In this document: one piece after another, positions 55,846 to 64,000 of the stretch | Position numbering within the stretch: the stretch's first letter is position 1 | Layout: each line of letters starts with the position of its first letter | Assembly: GCF_009797935.1 (NCBI RefSeq) | Contig: NZ_VOLC01000013.1 | Span: 124,001-188,000, forward strand | DNA: 64,000 bases | From: Lunatibacter salilacus | GTDB lineage: Bacteria; Bacteroidota; Bacteroidia; Cytophagales; Cyclobacteriaceae | Direction of reading: 5' to 3' | Notes under the pieces: model-generated | Databases searched by the model: none | What the model was told of the DNA's origin: nothing | The model's input: the letters and a program-made list of their open reading frames with translations, nothing else | Program-made: the position numbers and the translations under genes

Positions 55846-56136
55846 TCAAAAGTCGATAAGATTAAATGCCAGGGCATACTTCATAAAGCCTTGTTCATTT
55901 TTTATATCAAGCTTTTGTCTTATCATAGCACGATGGTTTTGCACGGTTGCTCTTGAAATTAAAAGTTCTTGGGAAATTTTAGGATTATTTTTGCCTTGAG
56001 CAATTAACTGTAGCACCTCAGTCTCCCTGTCTGACAGTGTTTCAAAAATAGCCATTCGCTTTTGCTTAAAAATATCCAAACGATTCAGTTGCCTAATCTT
56101 ATGCGTAACGGGACCTGTAGGGTATTGCTTCTTCAT
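55846..56136 (-). CDS. LuxR-type helix-turn-helix protein without sensor domain
   Basis: A 96-residue protein that is little more than a LuxR DNA-binding domain: LSDRETEVLQLIAQGKNNPK, then ISQELLISRATVQNHRAMIR. The N-terminal 30 residues are basic and lack a sensor fold. The end FMKYALAFNLIDF matches the end FALAFDLIEL of the next protein. It lies 12 bases before that gene and is probably cotranscribed. It may be a truncated copy or a regulator acting by dimerising with the larger one. Confidence 0.75.
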   Translation of the reverse strand: MKKQYPTGPVTHKIRQLNRLDIFKQKRMAIFETLSDRETEVLQLIAQGKNNPKISQELLISRATVQNHRAMIRQKLDIKNEQGFMKYALAFNLIDF

Positions 56137-56892
56137 CCAACATAATTAAATTAATGACCTAATCTAAAATTGCTCGTAAAGGTTGAAACCTTTTGTCTCA
56201 AAATGTATTGACTCAAAGTCAGAAAGGAATTAAATAAACTTCGCTTCCATCTCTTAACTTTTTATTAATATTTAAAGGTAGTAAATGCTAGAGTTCTAAC
56301 AAAAATTACCAAAGTAAACTTAAATCCCCTCTGAAAAAATGTGAGATGGTATCTGCCCAGGGTTTGGAATTATTCCGGTAACTGTGTAAATATTGCCGTT
56401 CATTACCAATTAAAACACATTCATCTCCCTTGCTACCCAAATGACTTGATGCAATATCCAGCAACCGAGTAATATTTCCCGAAAAGTCTTCTATTTACAC
56501 TACCTAGCGAACGCTTTAAATTCGCTGAACTTTTTGGCTCTTTCTGAACTTTTATACAGCTATATTCTGCGCTCAAAATAGGCTTCTTCAGGTTTGAAAG
56601 GCAATTTCTTCCGAACTAATTCTATTTCTACTGAGTTTAAGTGATTTGGGTAAAACGTAGCAAATTTTGTCTCTTCTTTGCCATCAATCCAGTGTCAGAC
56701 TATTTTACTCCAAACGCTTCTCCAAAAAATGAATAGATTGGAAAATGAAAGGAGGAAGCGGTAGATTTTGGATTGGTAGATGAGATACTCGGGGATAACA
56801 GCGATGTAATCAAATTGGGCCACCCGAATCTTCTTGTAAATTTTATCGCCCCTGAAGTCACTGCTTGAAGAAACAATATCAAAAATTTAAAC
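56137..56892. other. gene-less stretch of about 750 bases with possible remnants
   Basis: No supported gene. Fragments such as DIASSHLGSKGDECVLIGNE (minus strand, near 56400-56460) and VDFGLVDEILGDNSDVIKLG (plus strand, near 56755-56815) are open but belong to no family I recognise. The region is probably an eroded gene remnant; the promoter for the LuxR pair should lie at its left end. Confidence 0.4.
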
Positions 56893-57501
56893 ATGGAATT
56901 ATTCGACTACCAAATTGACAAAACAAAGAATTGGTTGCCCAAGGATGGCAAAGTCAATTACTTTGGAAAGTTATTCCCATCCCACGAAGCCAATCATTAC
57001 TTTGACTGTTTGTTAAACACCATAGATTGGAGAAATGACGAAGCCATTATTTTCGGAAAGAAAATCATTACCAAACGCAAAGTAGCGTGGTATGGTGAGA
57101 AGCCTTTCGAATATACCTACTCAAAGGTTACCAAAAATGCGCTCCCCTGGACCAAAGAGTTGTTGGAACTAAAGGCGGCCATTGAAAAAGAGACAGGCGA
57201 AACCTTCAATTCCTGCTTGCTCAACCTGTATCACAGCGGAGATGAAGGGATGGCCTGGCACAGTGACGGGGAGAAAGACCTGAAAAAAGACGGAGCCATA
57301 GGCTCACTGAGTTTCGGGGCAGAACGAAAATTTGCTTTCAAACACAAAGAAACAAAGGAGAAAGTTACACTTGTTTTGGAACATGGCAGCCTTCTGGTAA
57401 TGAAAGATGCCACTCAAACCTATTGGTTGCACCGCCTCCCTCCTACCAAGCTCATCTCAAGACCCCGGGTAAACCTGACGTTCAGGACGATCATACAGTA
57501 A
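56893..57501 (+). CDS. alkB: alpha-ketoglutarate-dependent dioxygenase AlkB
   Basis: A 202-residue AlkB-type DNA or RNA demethylase. The iron ligands are H123 and D125 in AWHSDGEKDL and probably H180, and the 2-oxoglutarate motif is R192, N194, R198 in RPRVNLTFR. The nucleotide lid contains WYGEKPFEYTYSKV. It repairs 1-methyladenine and 3-methylcytosine by oxidation. It is close to the ALKBH2/3-like short forms common in Bacteroidota. A small hairpin, CCGGA with TCCGG, lies 30 bases downstream. Confidence 0.93.
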   Translation: MELFDYQIDKTKNWLPKDGKVNYFGKLFPSHEANHYFDCLLNTIDWRNDEAIIFGKKIITKRKVAWYGEKPFEYTYSKVTKNALPWTKELLELKAAIEKETGETFNSCLLNLYHSGDEGMAWHSDGEKDLKKDGAIGSLSFGAERKFAFKHKETKEKVTLVLEHGSLLVMKDATQTYWLHRLPPTKLISRPRVNLTFRTIIQ

Positions 57502-57625
57502 CTCCGAATGGGAACAAGGCTTAAAAACCCGGACAAGTCCGGTAATCCAACTTTTAGTTTTTTTTGGCTTTTTTATTTTAAGTTCTCGAACAGTCTCACC
57601 AAGCCAAATATTTAGCCCTAGGTTT

Positions 57626-58202
57626 TTATTTCGTCAACTTCAAGATACCCACAATAGGATTTAATTCAACACCCTTTTCGTCAGATCTCTCTTTTAAATA
57701 AAAGTAATCACCATCTCCAAATGAGTATATAATGTAATTTTTCCCGTCATCACCTTTAAATCCATTTTTGAGGTCGTATTTCTTATCGTTTTTCTTGTCA
57801 TAGACAAACATGGAATTTTGATGTTCCACACTGTAATAATAGAAGAAATAATAATCCTCGTGACCTGTTATATCCCAAATTTGGTTAACCTTCCTCTTGT
57901 CAGAAAATTTAAAATCAAATCTATTATGAGGGTGAAATTTCGTTTCTGTTTATCGTATACAATGTATCCCGGAGAATATTTTCGTTCATTATCACCGGAT
58001 AATAAAACCCCGTATTCCCAGAAAAATTTGTAGTATATTGTAGATGGGTGGACATACCTGGAGATATATTATCCTTTTGCGTTTTTCTCTGTGAATGACC
58101 ACCTATGTATTGCAAACATACCGAATGTTTTCCCATCCATCCAAAATAAAGATGTAAACCATTTAAAATTGGTGCACAGACCGTTTTGAAAAACTTAAAC
58201 AT
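57626..58202 (-). pseudogene. decayed 6-bladed beta-propeller gene (3' part)
   Basis: On the minus strand, the frame from 58202 gives NTGFYYPVIMNENILRDTLY, then TINRNEISPS and a stop. A second frame continues with NRFDFKFSDKRKVNQIWDIT, and leads into SMFVYDKKNDKKYDLKNGFK and the natural stop at 57626. Together they form the C-terminal blades of a Bacteroidota 6-bladed beta-propeller protein, with a frameshift near 57930 and no N-terminal part. It is not expressed as an intact protein. Confidence 0.7.
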
Positions 58203-58432
58203 AACATAATATTGCTTTTAAAATGAGTTACAATAAAAAACTAATTTTAAATTCTCTAGCTTTACCTAGAAAGTATGATTTTCAACTGTGAATAAAGATC
58301 ATTTATCGCAGACCTGCATGAACAATTCAAAATGCTTCCACTTGAATCAAACTAGAAATCGACATGCAGGAAAGTTAATACAAAAGAGTTTGATCCGATG
58401 TTATCAAAATTTGTAAAATAAAATAATACACG

Positions 58433-59848
58433 ATGAACAACAAAAATGACGTTTCCAGACGAAAGTTTCTCTTAAAATCCTCCGTAGTAGGAGTTGGTTT
58501 TATGGGCTTATTTAATCTGACCCAAAACGTAAGCGCAAACGGCAGAAATATTTCACCTTTATCAGAAGTCGGTTATGGACCTCTAAAGGCTCATAAAGAC
58601 GGTATTCTGATGTTGCCTGATGGCTTTGATGTGAAGGTGATATCAACAAAGGGCAATAAAATGAGCGATGGATTTTTTGTTCCCGGAAGAGCGGACGGAA
58701 TGGCGGCTTTCAAAGGAAATGCCGATAAAGTCATATTGGTGAGAAACCACGAAAATTCAATTGGAGCTAGTAGCGAAGGACCTTTTGGGCAGAAAAATGA
58801 GCTATTGAGTAAAATTGATAAAAACAAGATGTACGATTATGGTAAAGGTATAAAACCTGGAATGGGCTGTACCACAAACATCGTATTCAACGAAAAGACC
58901 CAAAAAATAGAGACGGAGTTTTTGAGTATTGCTGGAACTGTAAGAAACTGCGCTGGAGGTCTTACCCCTTGGAACACTTGGATAACCTGTGAGGAAACTG
59001 TAGAAAAAGCAGGTTCGGCTGGGGGATATGCGGAAAAAGACCATGGATACAATTTTGAGGTCCCAGCAACAGAAAAGATTGGATTGGCAGATCCAATTCC
59101 GCTGACCGGAATGGGACGATTTAACCATGAAGCGGTCTCTGTAGATCCAAGGACAAGTATTGTCTACCAAACCGAAGACACTTCGGACGGCTTAATATAT
59201 CGATATATACCTAATGAGCCGGGAAAATTGGCTAAGGGCGGTAGGCTACAAGCTATGATGATTAAAGACCGAAAAAGCTTTGACACCAGAAATTGGAGTA
59301 AATTGCAGAGTGAAAAATTCCCAATCGGTGAAAGTTTTGAGGTGTCTTGGGTAGATTTGCAAAACGTAGAATCCCCTGATAATGACCTGAGAATACAAGG
59401 ATTTGAAAATGGAGCGGCTAGATTTGCGAGGGGTGAGGGAATGTGGTTTGGGGATAATGAACTCTACTTTGCCTGTACCAACGGCGGCCATATTTCCAAA
59501 GGGCAAGTTTTCAAATACATTCCAAGCCAATATGAAGGAACAGTTCGGGAAAAAGAATCCCCTGGAAAACTAGAATTGTTTATTGAACCAAATAATACGG
59601 AGATTGTCAAAAGTTGCGATAATCTTACTATTGCTCCTTGGGGAGACATTATAATGTGTGAAGACGTGTCTGAACCTAATTTGGTGGGGGTAACGCCCGA
59701 CGGAAAGTTTTACATGTTGGCCTCCAATATAGGTTACAAATCTGAGTTTGCGGGTGCTGTATTTTCTCCATCCGGTGACACCTTGTTTTTAAATATTCAG
59801 GAACCCGGAATTACCCTTGCGATTACGGGTCCATGGAAAAGGAAATAG
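58433..59848 (+). CDS. PhoX-family protein (DUF839) with twin-arginine signal
   Basis: A 471-residue protein. The N-terminus is a twin-arginine signal (SRRKFLLKSSVVGVGFMGLF), so it is exported folded. The DUF839/PhoX pattern is visible: GRADGMAAFKGNADKVILVR NHEN, then GGLTPWNTWITCEETV, FNHEAVSVDPRTSIVYQTED, and ARGEGMWFGDNELYFACTNG. PhoX enzymes are calcium- and iron-dependent phosphatases, but many DUF839 proteins are not proven phosphatases. The gene stands alone; a weak hairpin follows. Confidence 0.85.
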   Translation: MNNKNDVSRRKFLLKSSVVGVGFMGLFNLTQNVSANGRNISPLSEVGYGPLKAHKDGILMLPDGFDVKVISTKGNKMSDGFFVPGRADGMAAFKGNADKVILVRNHENSIGASSEGPFGQKNELLSKIDKNKMYDYGKGIKPGMGCTTNIVFNEKTQKIETEFLSIAGTVRNCAGGLTPWNTWITCEETVEKAGSAGGYAEKDHGYNFEVPATEKIGLADPIPLTGMGRFNHEAVSVDPRTSIVYQTEDTSDGLIYRYIPNEPGKLAKGGRLQAMMIKDRKSFDTRNWSKLQSEKFPIGESFEVSWVDLQNVESPDNDLRIQGFENGAARFARGEGMWFGDNELYFACTNGGHISKGQVFKYIPSQYEGTVREKESPGKLELFIEPNNTEIVKSCDNLTIAPWGDIIMCEDVSEPNLVGVTPDGKFYMLASNIGYKSEFAGAVFSPSGDTLFLNIQEPGITLAITGPWKRK

Positions 59849-59914
59849 CGGCTAAAACGCTATTTACTCGCTGTTTGGAAGTCCCAGAGTAAGAACCTAG
59901 GGATATTAAATCGG

Positions 59915-59931
59915 GAATCCCTCCGGGATTC
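59915..59931 (+). terminator. weak terminator after the PhoX gene
   Basis: GAATCCC (59915-59921) with GGGATTC (59925-59931) and a 3-base loop, followed by only three T. About 66 bases after the stop. The rest of 59849-60245 holds no gene. Confidence 0.45.
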
Positions 59932-60245
59932 TTTGATACTATTCAACACAATCGAAGAAAAAAACAGTTGGAAAAGAAAAAGGAAAGATCTTGACGAAAT
60001 TCTAGTATTACTTTAGTTTTACTCGGTTTAACCAAAACAAAATTACTTATTAATCATCCTAACTGCCTGCATCCAAAAAGCCAAAAGAAATTTTAATACT
60101 GAAAGCACCTAAAAGAATAAGTTTCGCCCGAAGGGTTACAATTCAAAAAAAGTTACATTTTGAGGAATTTCTTGCTCATTTATGCGTAAACACGGAACAA
60201 GTCAAATTTTTGATCACATTCCCCTGACTATCCTGGTATTTTTGC

Positions 60246-61412
60246 CTAATCTCCTTTCTTGGTTGACTTATCTCCTAAAACGTCTTCTACATACAACATC
60301 TGGACAATTACCACAACAATAGCAATAATTGGGGTGGCTAAAATCAACCCCAATCCACCCACCAATATGCCCAACAATACTTGGCCGATCAGAATAACTG
60401 CGGGAGGCAGGTAGACCATTTGCTTTTGTATCATTGGAGTAATCAGGTTACTTTCCACCGCCTGAATGACAATATATAAAATCACAACATATAAGGCCGT
60501 ATTTGGCCCCTCCATTAAACCTACCAAAACTGCAGGAACCAGCGCTACTAAGGGACCAAAATTGGGTACAAATGATAAGAGACCTGCAATAAAACCGAGC
60601 GCAAGGGCAAGGGGAACACCTAAAATCCATAATCCGAGTGAGGATAAGACGGCAACTACAAGCATGGAAAAAAGTTTGCCTGCAATCCATCTTTGCAAAG
60701 TACTTCCAAGCTTATCCAATACTTCTTGGGCCCTCCCCCGGCTCGAAAGTGGCACCAGACTTACAATCCCTTTCTGGTAGGGTTTAGGTTGGGCCATTAT
60801 AAACATACCGACGAAGAAAATAATATAAAGATCGGTCAATATTCCGAACGTAGCCGAGAAAACCCCCATTGACTGTTTAAGCACATCACTTTTCTCCTGT
60901 AACCACTTTAGGGGATTCTCAGGAATCTGATCCACCAATTTTCTACCCTGTGGACTTTGGTTCAACTTTTCCTTGGCACTCTGAATAGTTTCCGGAAGTT
61001 TCTCGGCCAACTGATTTACCTGATCACCCACCTGTGGGGCAATAAGTAAGCCTGCCAAAGCAAAAAAACCTATGACCAGCAGTACTGAAGCCAAAAGAGA
61101 CCATCCCATTGGAATTTTTACGTACCTATGGATGTAACCCGCAATTCCCCGGAATAACGAGGCCACCAAAACCGCAGCAAGAATCAGCAAAAGGACCTTA
61201 AATGCTACCCCGAATAACCAAAGGATAAGAATGATCGGGATAAAAATCCCAGCAGCAATCAATACTTTTTTCGTATATGATGGTTGATCGGATTTGTTTG
61301 AATTTGCTGTTCCTTCCACTTCTTTTCTATCCTCCATAGGTCGTTTTATTAGGTCGATGATGAATTGGACGGCTGTTGTAATGAAAATTATTACTTTTTT
61401 ATTTAATCCCAT
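60246..61412 (-). CDS. AI-2E family (PerM) transporter
   Basis: A 388-residue membrane protein with about eight helices. Family features are PMGWSLLASVLLVIGFFALA near residue 100, the long periplasmic part with VNQLAEKLPETI, then the conserved LLSFVPNFGPLVALVPAVLV and PPAVILIGQVLLGILVGGLG near the end. Some members export autoinducer-2, others are Na+/H+ antiporters, so the substrate is not known. The start at 61412 is uncertain: Met26 at 61337 (MEDRKEVEGT) is possible. Confidence 0.88.
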   Translation of the reverse strand: MGLNKKVIIFITTAVQFIIDLIKRPMEDRKEVEGTANSNKSDQPSYTKKVLIAAGIFIPIILILWLFGVAFKVLLLILAAVLVASLFRGIAGYIHRYVKIPMGWSLLASVLLVIGFFALAGLLIAPQVGDQVNQLAEKLPETIQSAKEKLNQSPQGRKLVDQIPENPLKWLQEKSDVLKQSMGVFSATFGILTDLYIIFFVGMFIMAQPKPYQKGIVSLVPLSSRGRAQEVLDKLGSTLQRWIAGKLFSMLVVAVLSSLGLWILGVPLALALGFIAGLLSFVPNFGPLVALVPAVLVGLMEGPNTALYVVILYIVIQAVESNLITPMIQKQMVYLPPAVILIGQVLLGILVGGLGLILATPIIAIVVVIVQMLYVEDVLGDKSTKKGD

Positions 61413-61716
61413 TTTTACGGTCCTGCTTTTAGCTAAATCTATCGCAAGAAGGGTACCGCAAACGAAACCATGTTAGCTTTTTTTGTTATTGGGATTTGTT
61501 TTAGATAATAGCCCCCCTAACCACCTAGTTATCTATTTCCAAAGATAAACCGCAACTCAAAAATCTAACCACGGTATAAATTTTTTAATGATGATATTGA
61601 TTTATAGGATTATAGACGGTTTTATGTATTTTAAATACGCTTAATTAAGTTTTGTTAATACAATCCTAACTCCCACTTAACAGCATTTAATAAGCAGCGG
61701 ACTAGCTTTGAAAAAA

Positions 61717-61734
61717 TTTTGAAAACTTTCAAAA
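61717..61734. promoter_or_regulatory. palindrome upstream of the SusC gene
   Basis: TTTTGAAA (61717-61724) and TTTCAAAA (61727-61734) form a perfect inverted repeat with a 2-base spacer, 27 bases before the start codon. It may be an operator or a leader hairpin. The rest of 61413-61761 is AT-rich and holds no gene. Confidence 0.4.
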
Positions 61735-61761
61735 ATTTTCTTCATCCACTACTAAAAATTT

Positions 61762-64000
61762 ATGAATCTAAAATTACGATTATCTAAATTCATTTGCGTT
61801 TCAACAATTTTGTTGACTTTAGCTGGGTTTGGTACTAATTTATCCAAAGTCTTTGCTAATGGTATCAACAAGGAGGCAGCAAATAATTCGAAAGAAGATC
61901 TGTCAAGACTAATTACAGATCTACAACCGATCTCCGGTACTATTACAGATGAAACGGGAGCACCGCTACCCGGAGCAACAATTCTTGTAAAAGGTACAAC
62001 AACTGGCACAGTAACCGATCTTGATGGAAAGTTTTTGATAGATGCCGCTCCTGATGCTATCCTTCAGATTTCTTATGTCGGATACACTCAGTTGGAGATT
62101 TCAGTGAATGGTCATTCGATCATATCAGTCCAATTAAACCCAGATAGCTCCGATTTGGAAGAATTTGTCGTTGTTGGTTATGGTACCCAAAAAAGGTCGG
62201 ACATAACGGGATCGATTGCTTCTGTTAATAGGGAGAGTTTTAACAAGGGTGTAGTTACGAATCCAGGTGAATTGATGCAGGGTAAATTGGCCGGTGTATC
62301 CATTTCCGCTAATAGCGGTGAACCCGGTGCGGCTCAGGATGTGATCATCAGAGGTATCGGTAGTTTGCGTTCTGGAACACAGCCGCTGTATGTGGTTGAT
62401 GGTTTTTTGTTGGACAATTCCTCTACGGGGGTAGCCACCAATCCGCTGAATTTTCTTAACCCTAATGATATTGAAAGTATCGATGTGCTCAAAGATGCCA
62501 GTGCAACCGCAGTGTATGGTTCTAGGGCTGCTAACGGGGTGGTAGTAATCACTACGAAGAAAGGAGGCGGAAAACCTCAAATGAATTTCTCAGCATCTAC
62601 CGCAATTTCGACACTTTCTAACCAAATAGATGTATTCGATGCTGACGAATTTAGAAGGCAAGTAGTGGCCGTGGGTGGAACGTTGCAAGATTTTGGTGGG
62701 AATACAAATTGGCAAGATGAGTTGACCCAAGCGGGAAGATCAAACAATCTCAATTTTTCGATGAGCGGAGCCAGCGATCAAAATTTCTCCTATTTCACCT
62801 CGCTGGGTGTACAAGATCAAGAGGGAATCCTAAAGAATAGTAGGCTTAAACGCTACTCCGGCAAATTAAATATGAATCAGAAGGCGTTCAATGGCAGATT
62901 AAACATAGACTATAATCTTACGGCTTCCCGTACCGAAAATTTACGCCCAAGTATTTCTTCTACCATAAGTGATATGCTCAATTTAAATCCGACAGTTGCT
63001 CCATACACGGACGGTGAGCCTACCTTATTGAATACTAACGCATTAAATCCTCTTGCCAGATATAACTTATATAGCGACAATGCCATTAGTAACCGGATTT
63101 TGGCGAATATTTCACCGTCATTCGAAATACTAGAGGGTCTAGTTTATAAAATGAATCTTGGGGTTGATTATTCCGCTACCAATAGATACCAGCAATACAA
63201 ACCATTTCCCGCTGTGATAAATGAGTCAAATATTTCTGATGGGTCATTGGATGGTTCAGTTAATGCAAATACCAATCAATTGGTAGAAAACACACTTACC
63301 TACATGTGGAACCATGATGTTCACAATGTTATCTTATTGGGCGGGCACTCGTTCCAAGAATTTATGGATGAAAACAGAATAACTTCTTACCGTGGCTTCG
63401 CAAATAATAATATTGAACCTATATTCCAAGACCATACCAGTACTACTGAATTTCCTACTTCCGTAAATTCATCCGCAATCAAAAATGAACTGCAATCATT
63501 CTTCGGCAGAGTTAATTATACCTATGGCAATAAATATCTATTTACCGGTACCTTTCGTGCCGATGGATCCTCCAAATTTGGTGAGAACAATAGATATGGT
63601 TATTTCCCTTCCTTTGCGTTGGGTTGGAATATCAGCAACGAAGATTTTATGTCTGGTTCGATTTTCAACAATCTAAAGCTACGGGCAAGCTGGGGGCAAA
63701 CAGGCAACCAAGAGATCCCATCCAAGATTACAAAAGCAAGTTATTTGGAAGAACGATTACAAACAGGTGCCGGAAGCATCAGTACCTATCCCATCGATGT
63801 TGTAGGAAATTCTCTCCAAAACTATCCATACGGGATTATATTCACTCGATTGGCTAATCCGGATCTACAGTGGGAGGTATCCACTCAAATTGACTTAGGT
63901 GTTGATTTCGCATTCTTTAATTCCCGATTGACAGGTACTTTGGATTATTTTAGTAAGGAATCCTCCAATATACTTTTGGAAGTTGTTCCTGCCGATCCGG
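61762..64000 (+). CDS. SusC/RagA family TonB-linked outer membrane receptor (3' end outside window)
   Basis: The first 746 codons are in the window. A signal peptide (residues 1-35) is followed by a carboxypeptidase-like domain (ISGTITDETGAPLPGATILV), the TonB box segment EEFVVVGYGTQKRSDITGSI, and the plug domain with IRGIGSLRSGTQPLYVVDGF and DASATAVYGSRAANGVVVIT. The barrel starts near residue 270. Such receptors import glycans or peptides with a SusD lipoprotein, which should lie just beyond the window. The leader shows a palindrome. No sigma/anti-sigma pair is adjacent. Confidence 0.95.
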   Translation, partial: MNLKLRLSKFICVSTILLTLAGFGTNLSKVFANGINKEAANNSKEDLSRLITDLQPISGTITDETGAPLPGATILVKGTTTGTVTDLDGKFLIDAAPDAILQISYVGYTQLEISVNGHSIISVQLNPDSSDLEEFVVVGYGTQKRSDITGSIASVNRESFNKGVVTNPGELMQGKLAGVSISANSGEPGAAQDVIIRGIGSLRSGTQPLYVVDGFLLDNSSTGVATNPLNFLNPNDIESIDVLKDASATAVYGSRAANGVVVITTKKGGGKPQMNFSASTAISTLSNQIDVFDADEFRRQVVAVGGTLQDFGGNTNWQDELTQAGRSNNLNFSMSGASDQNFSYFTSLGVQDQEGILKNSRLKRYSGKLNMNQKAFNGRLNIDYNLTASRTENLRPSISSTISDMLNLNPTVAPYTDGEPTLLNTNALNPLARYNLYSDNAISNRILANISPSFEILEGLVYKMNLGVDYSATNRYQQYKPFPAVINESNISDGSLDGSVNANTNQLVENTLTYMWNHDVHNVILLGGHSFQEFMDENRITSYRGFANNNIEPIFQDHTSTTEFPTSVNSSAIKNELQSFFGRVNYTYGNKYLFTGTFRADGSSKFGENNRYGYFPSFALGWNISNEDFMSGSIFNNLKLRASWGQTGNQEIPSKITKASYLEERLQTGAGSISTYPIDVVGNSLQNYPYGIIFTRLANPDLQWEVSTQIDLGVDFAFFNSRLTGTLDYFSKESSNILLEVVPADP

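Noticed and set aside
56327-56495. Open minus-strand frame of about 55 codons with coding-like look
   Set aside because: No start, no ribosome site and no recognised family; a frame of this length can be open by chance.
1-64000. CRISPR arrays, rRNA genes and riboswitches
   Set aside because: No regularly spaced repeats, rRNA-like sequence or recognisable riboswitch core was seen anywhere in the window.

Overview
The window looks like a chromosome segment of a member of the Bacteroidota, most likely Cytophagales and close to the Cyclobacteriaceae. This rests on a PorU2/PorV2-type pair of the type IX secretion system, a SusC/RagA TonB-dependent receptor, DUF4394, DUF4097 and DUF5723-like families, start codons mostly without strong Shine-Dalgarno sites, and promoters of the Bacteroidota form TTTG-N19-TAnnTTTG (clearest at the tRNA-Ser). 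No identification below family level is possible from sequence alone.

Layout. Positions 1-5450 hold a PorU2-like C25-family peptidase (C-terminus beyond the window) and a PorV2-like barrel on the minus strand. Positions 5690-8140 hold a PadR repressor, preceded by two inverted repeats, and a double-PspC membrane protein. Next come a beta-CASP ribonuclease-like hydrolase, a lipoprotein, and an ECF sigma module (sigma factor, one-helix membrane protein, beta-barrel, DUF4097-like repeat protein) at 10160-13511. Housekeeping genes fill 13538-32601: a ferredoxin reductase, purB, a SulP transporter, clpC, a WbqC-like protein, a threonylcarbamoyl-AMP synthase, mltG, a thioesterase, a YihY-like protein, pta, ackA and a DUF4394 lipoprotein.

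A tRNA-Ser(UGA) at 32881-32965 is the target of an integrated element of about 12 kb (32967-44954). Its ends are marked by a perfect 23-bp direct repeat of the tRNA 3' end, and a tyrosine recombinase lies at the far end. The cargo is unusual: a TcB/SpvB-like protein that ends inside its beta-propeller, then a 1269-residue protein and a 423-residue protein that I cannot assign, with arginine codon use unlike the host, then multi-pass membrane proteins. This Tc-like cassette is the best candidate in the window for an undescribed system.

Downstream, 44955-58430 is a zone of turnover. It contains fragments of an FtsH-like peptidase, a second UPF0175/DUF3368 toxin-antitoxin pair, a sugar transferase, a 6-bladed beta-propeller gene and an antitoxin-like gene. 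Intact genes lie among them: a DsrE-like protein, a UPF0175/PIN pair, a GH29 fucosidase with an SGNH esterase, cell-surface lipoproteins, two LuxR-type regulators and AlkB. The window ends with a PhoX-family protein, an AI-2E family transporter and the first 746 codons of a SusC/RagA receptor.
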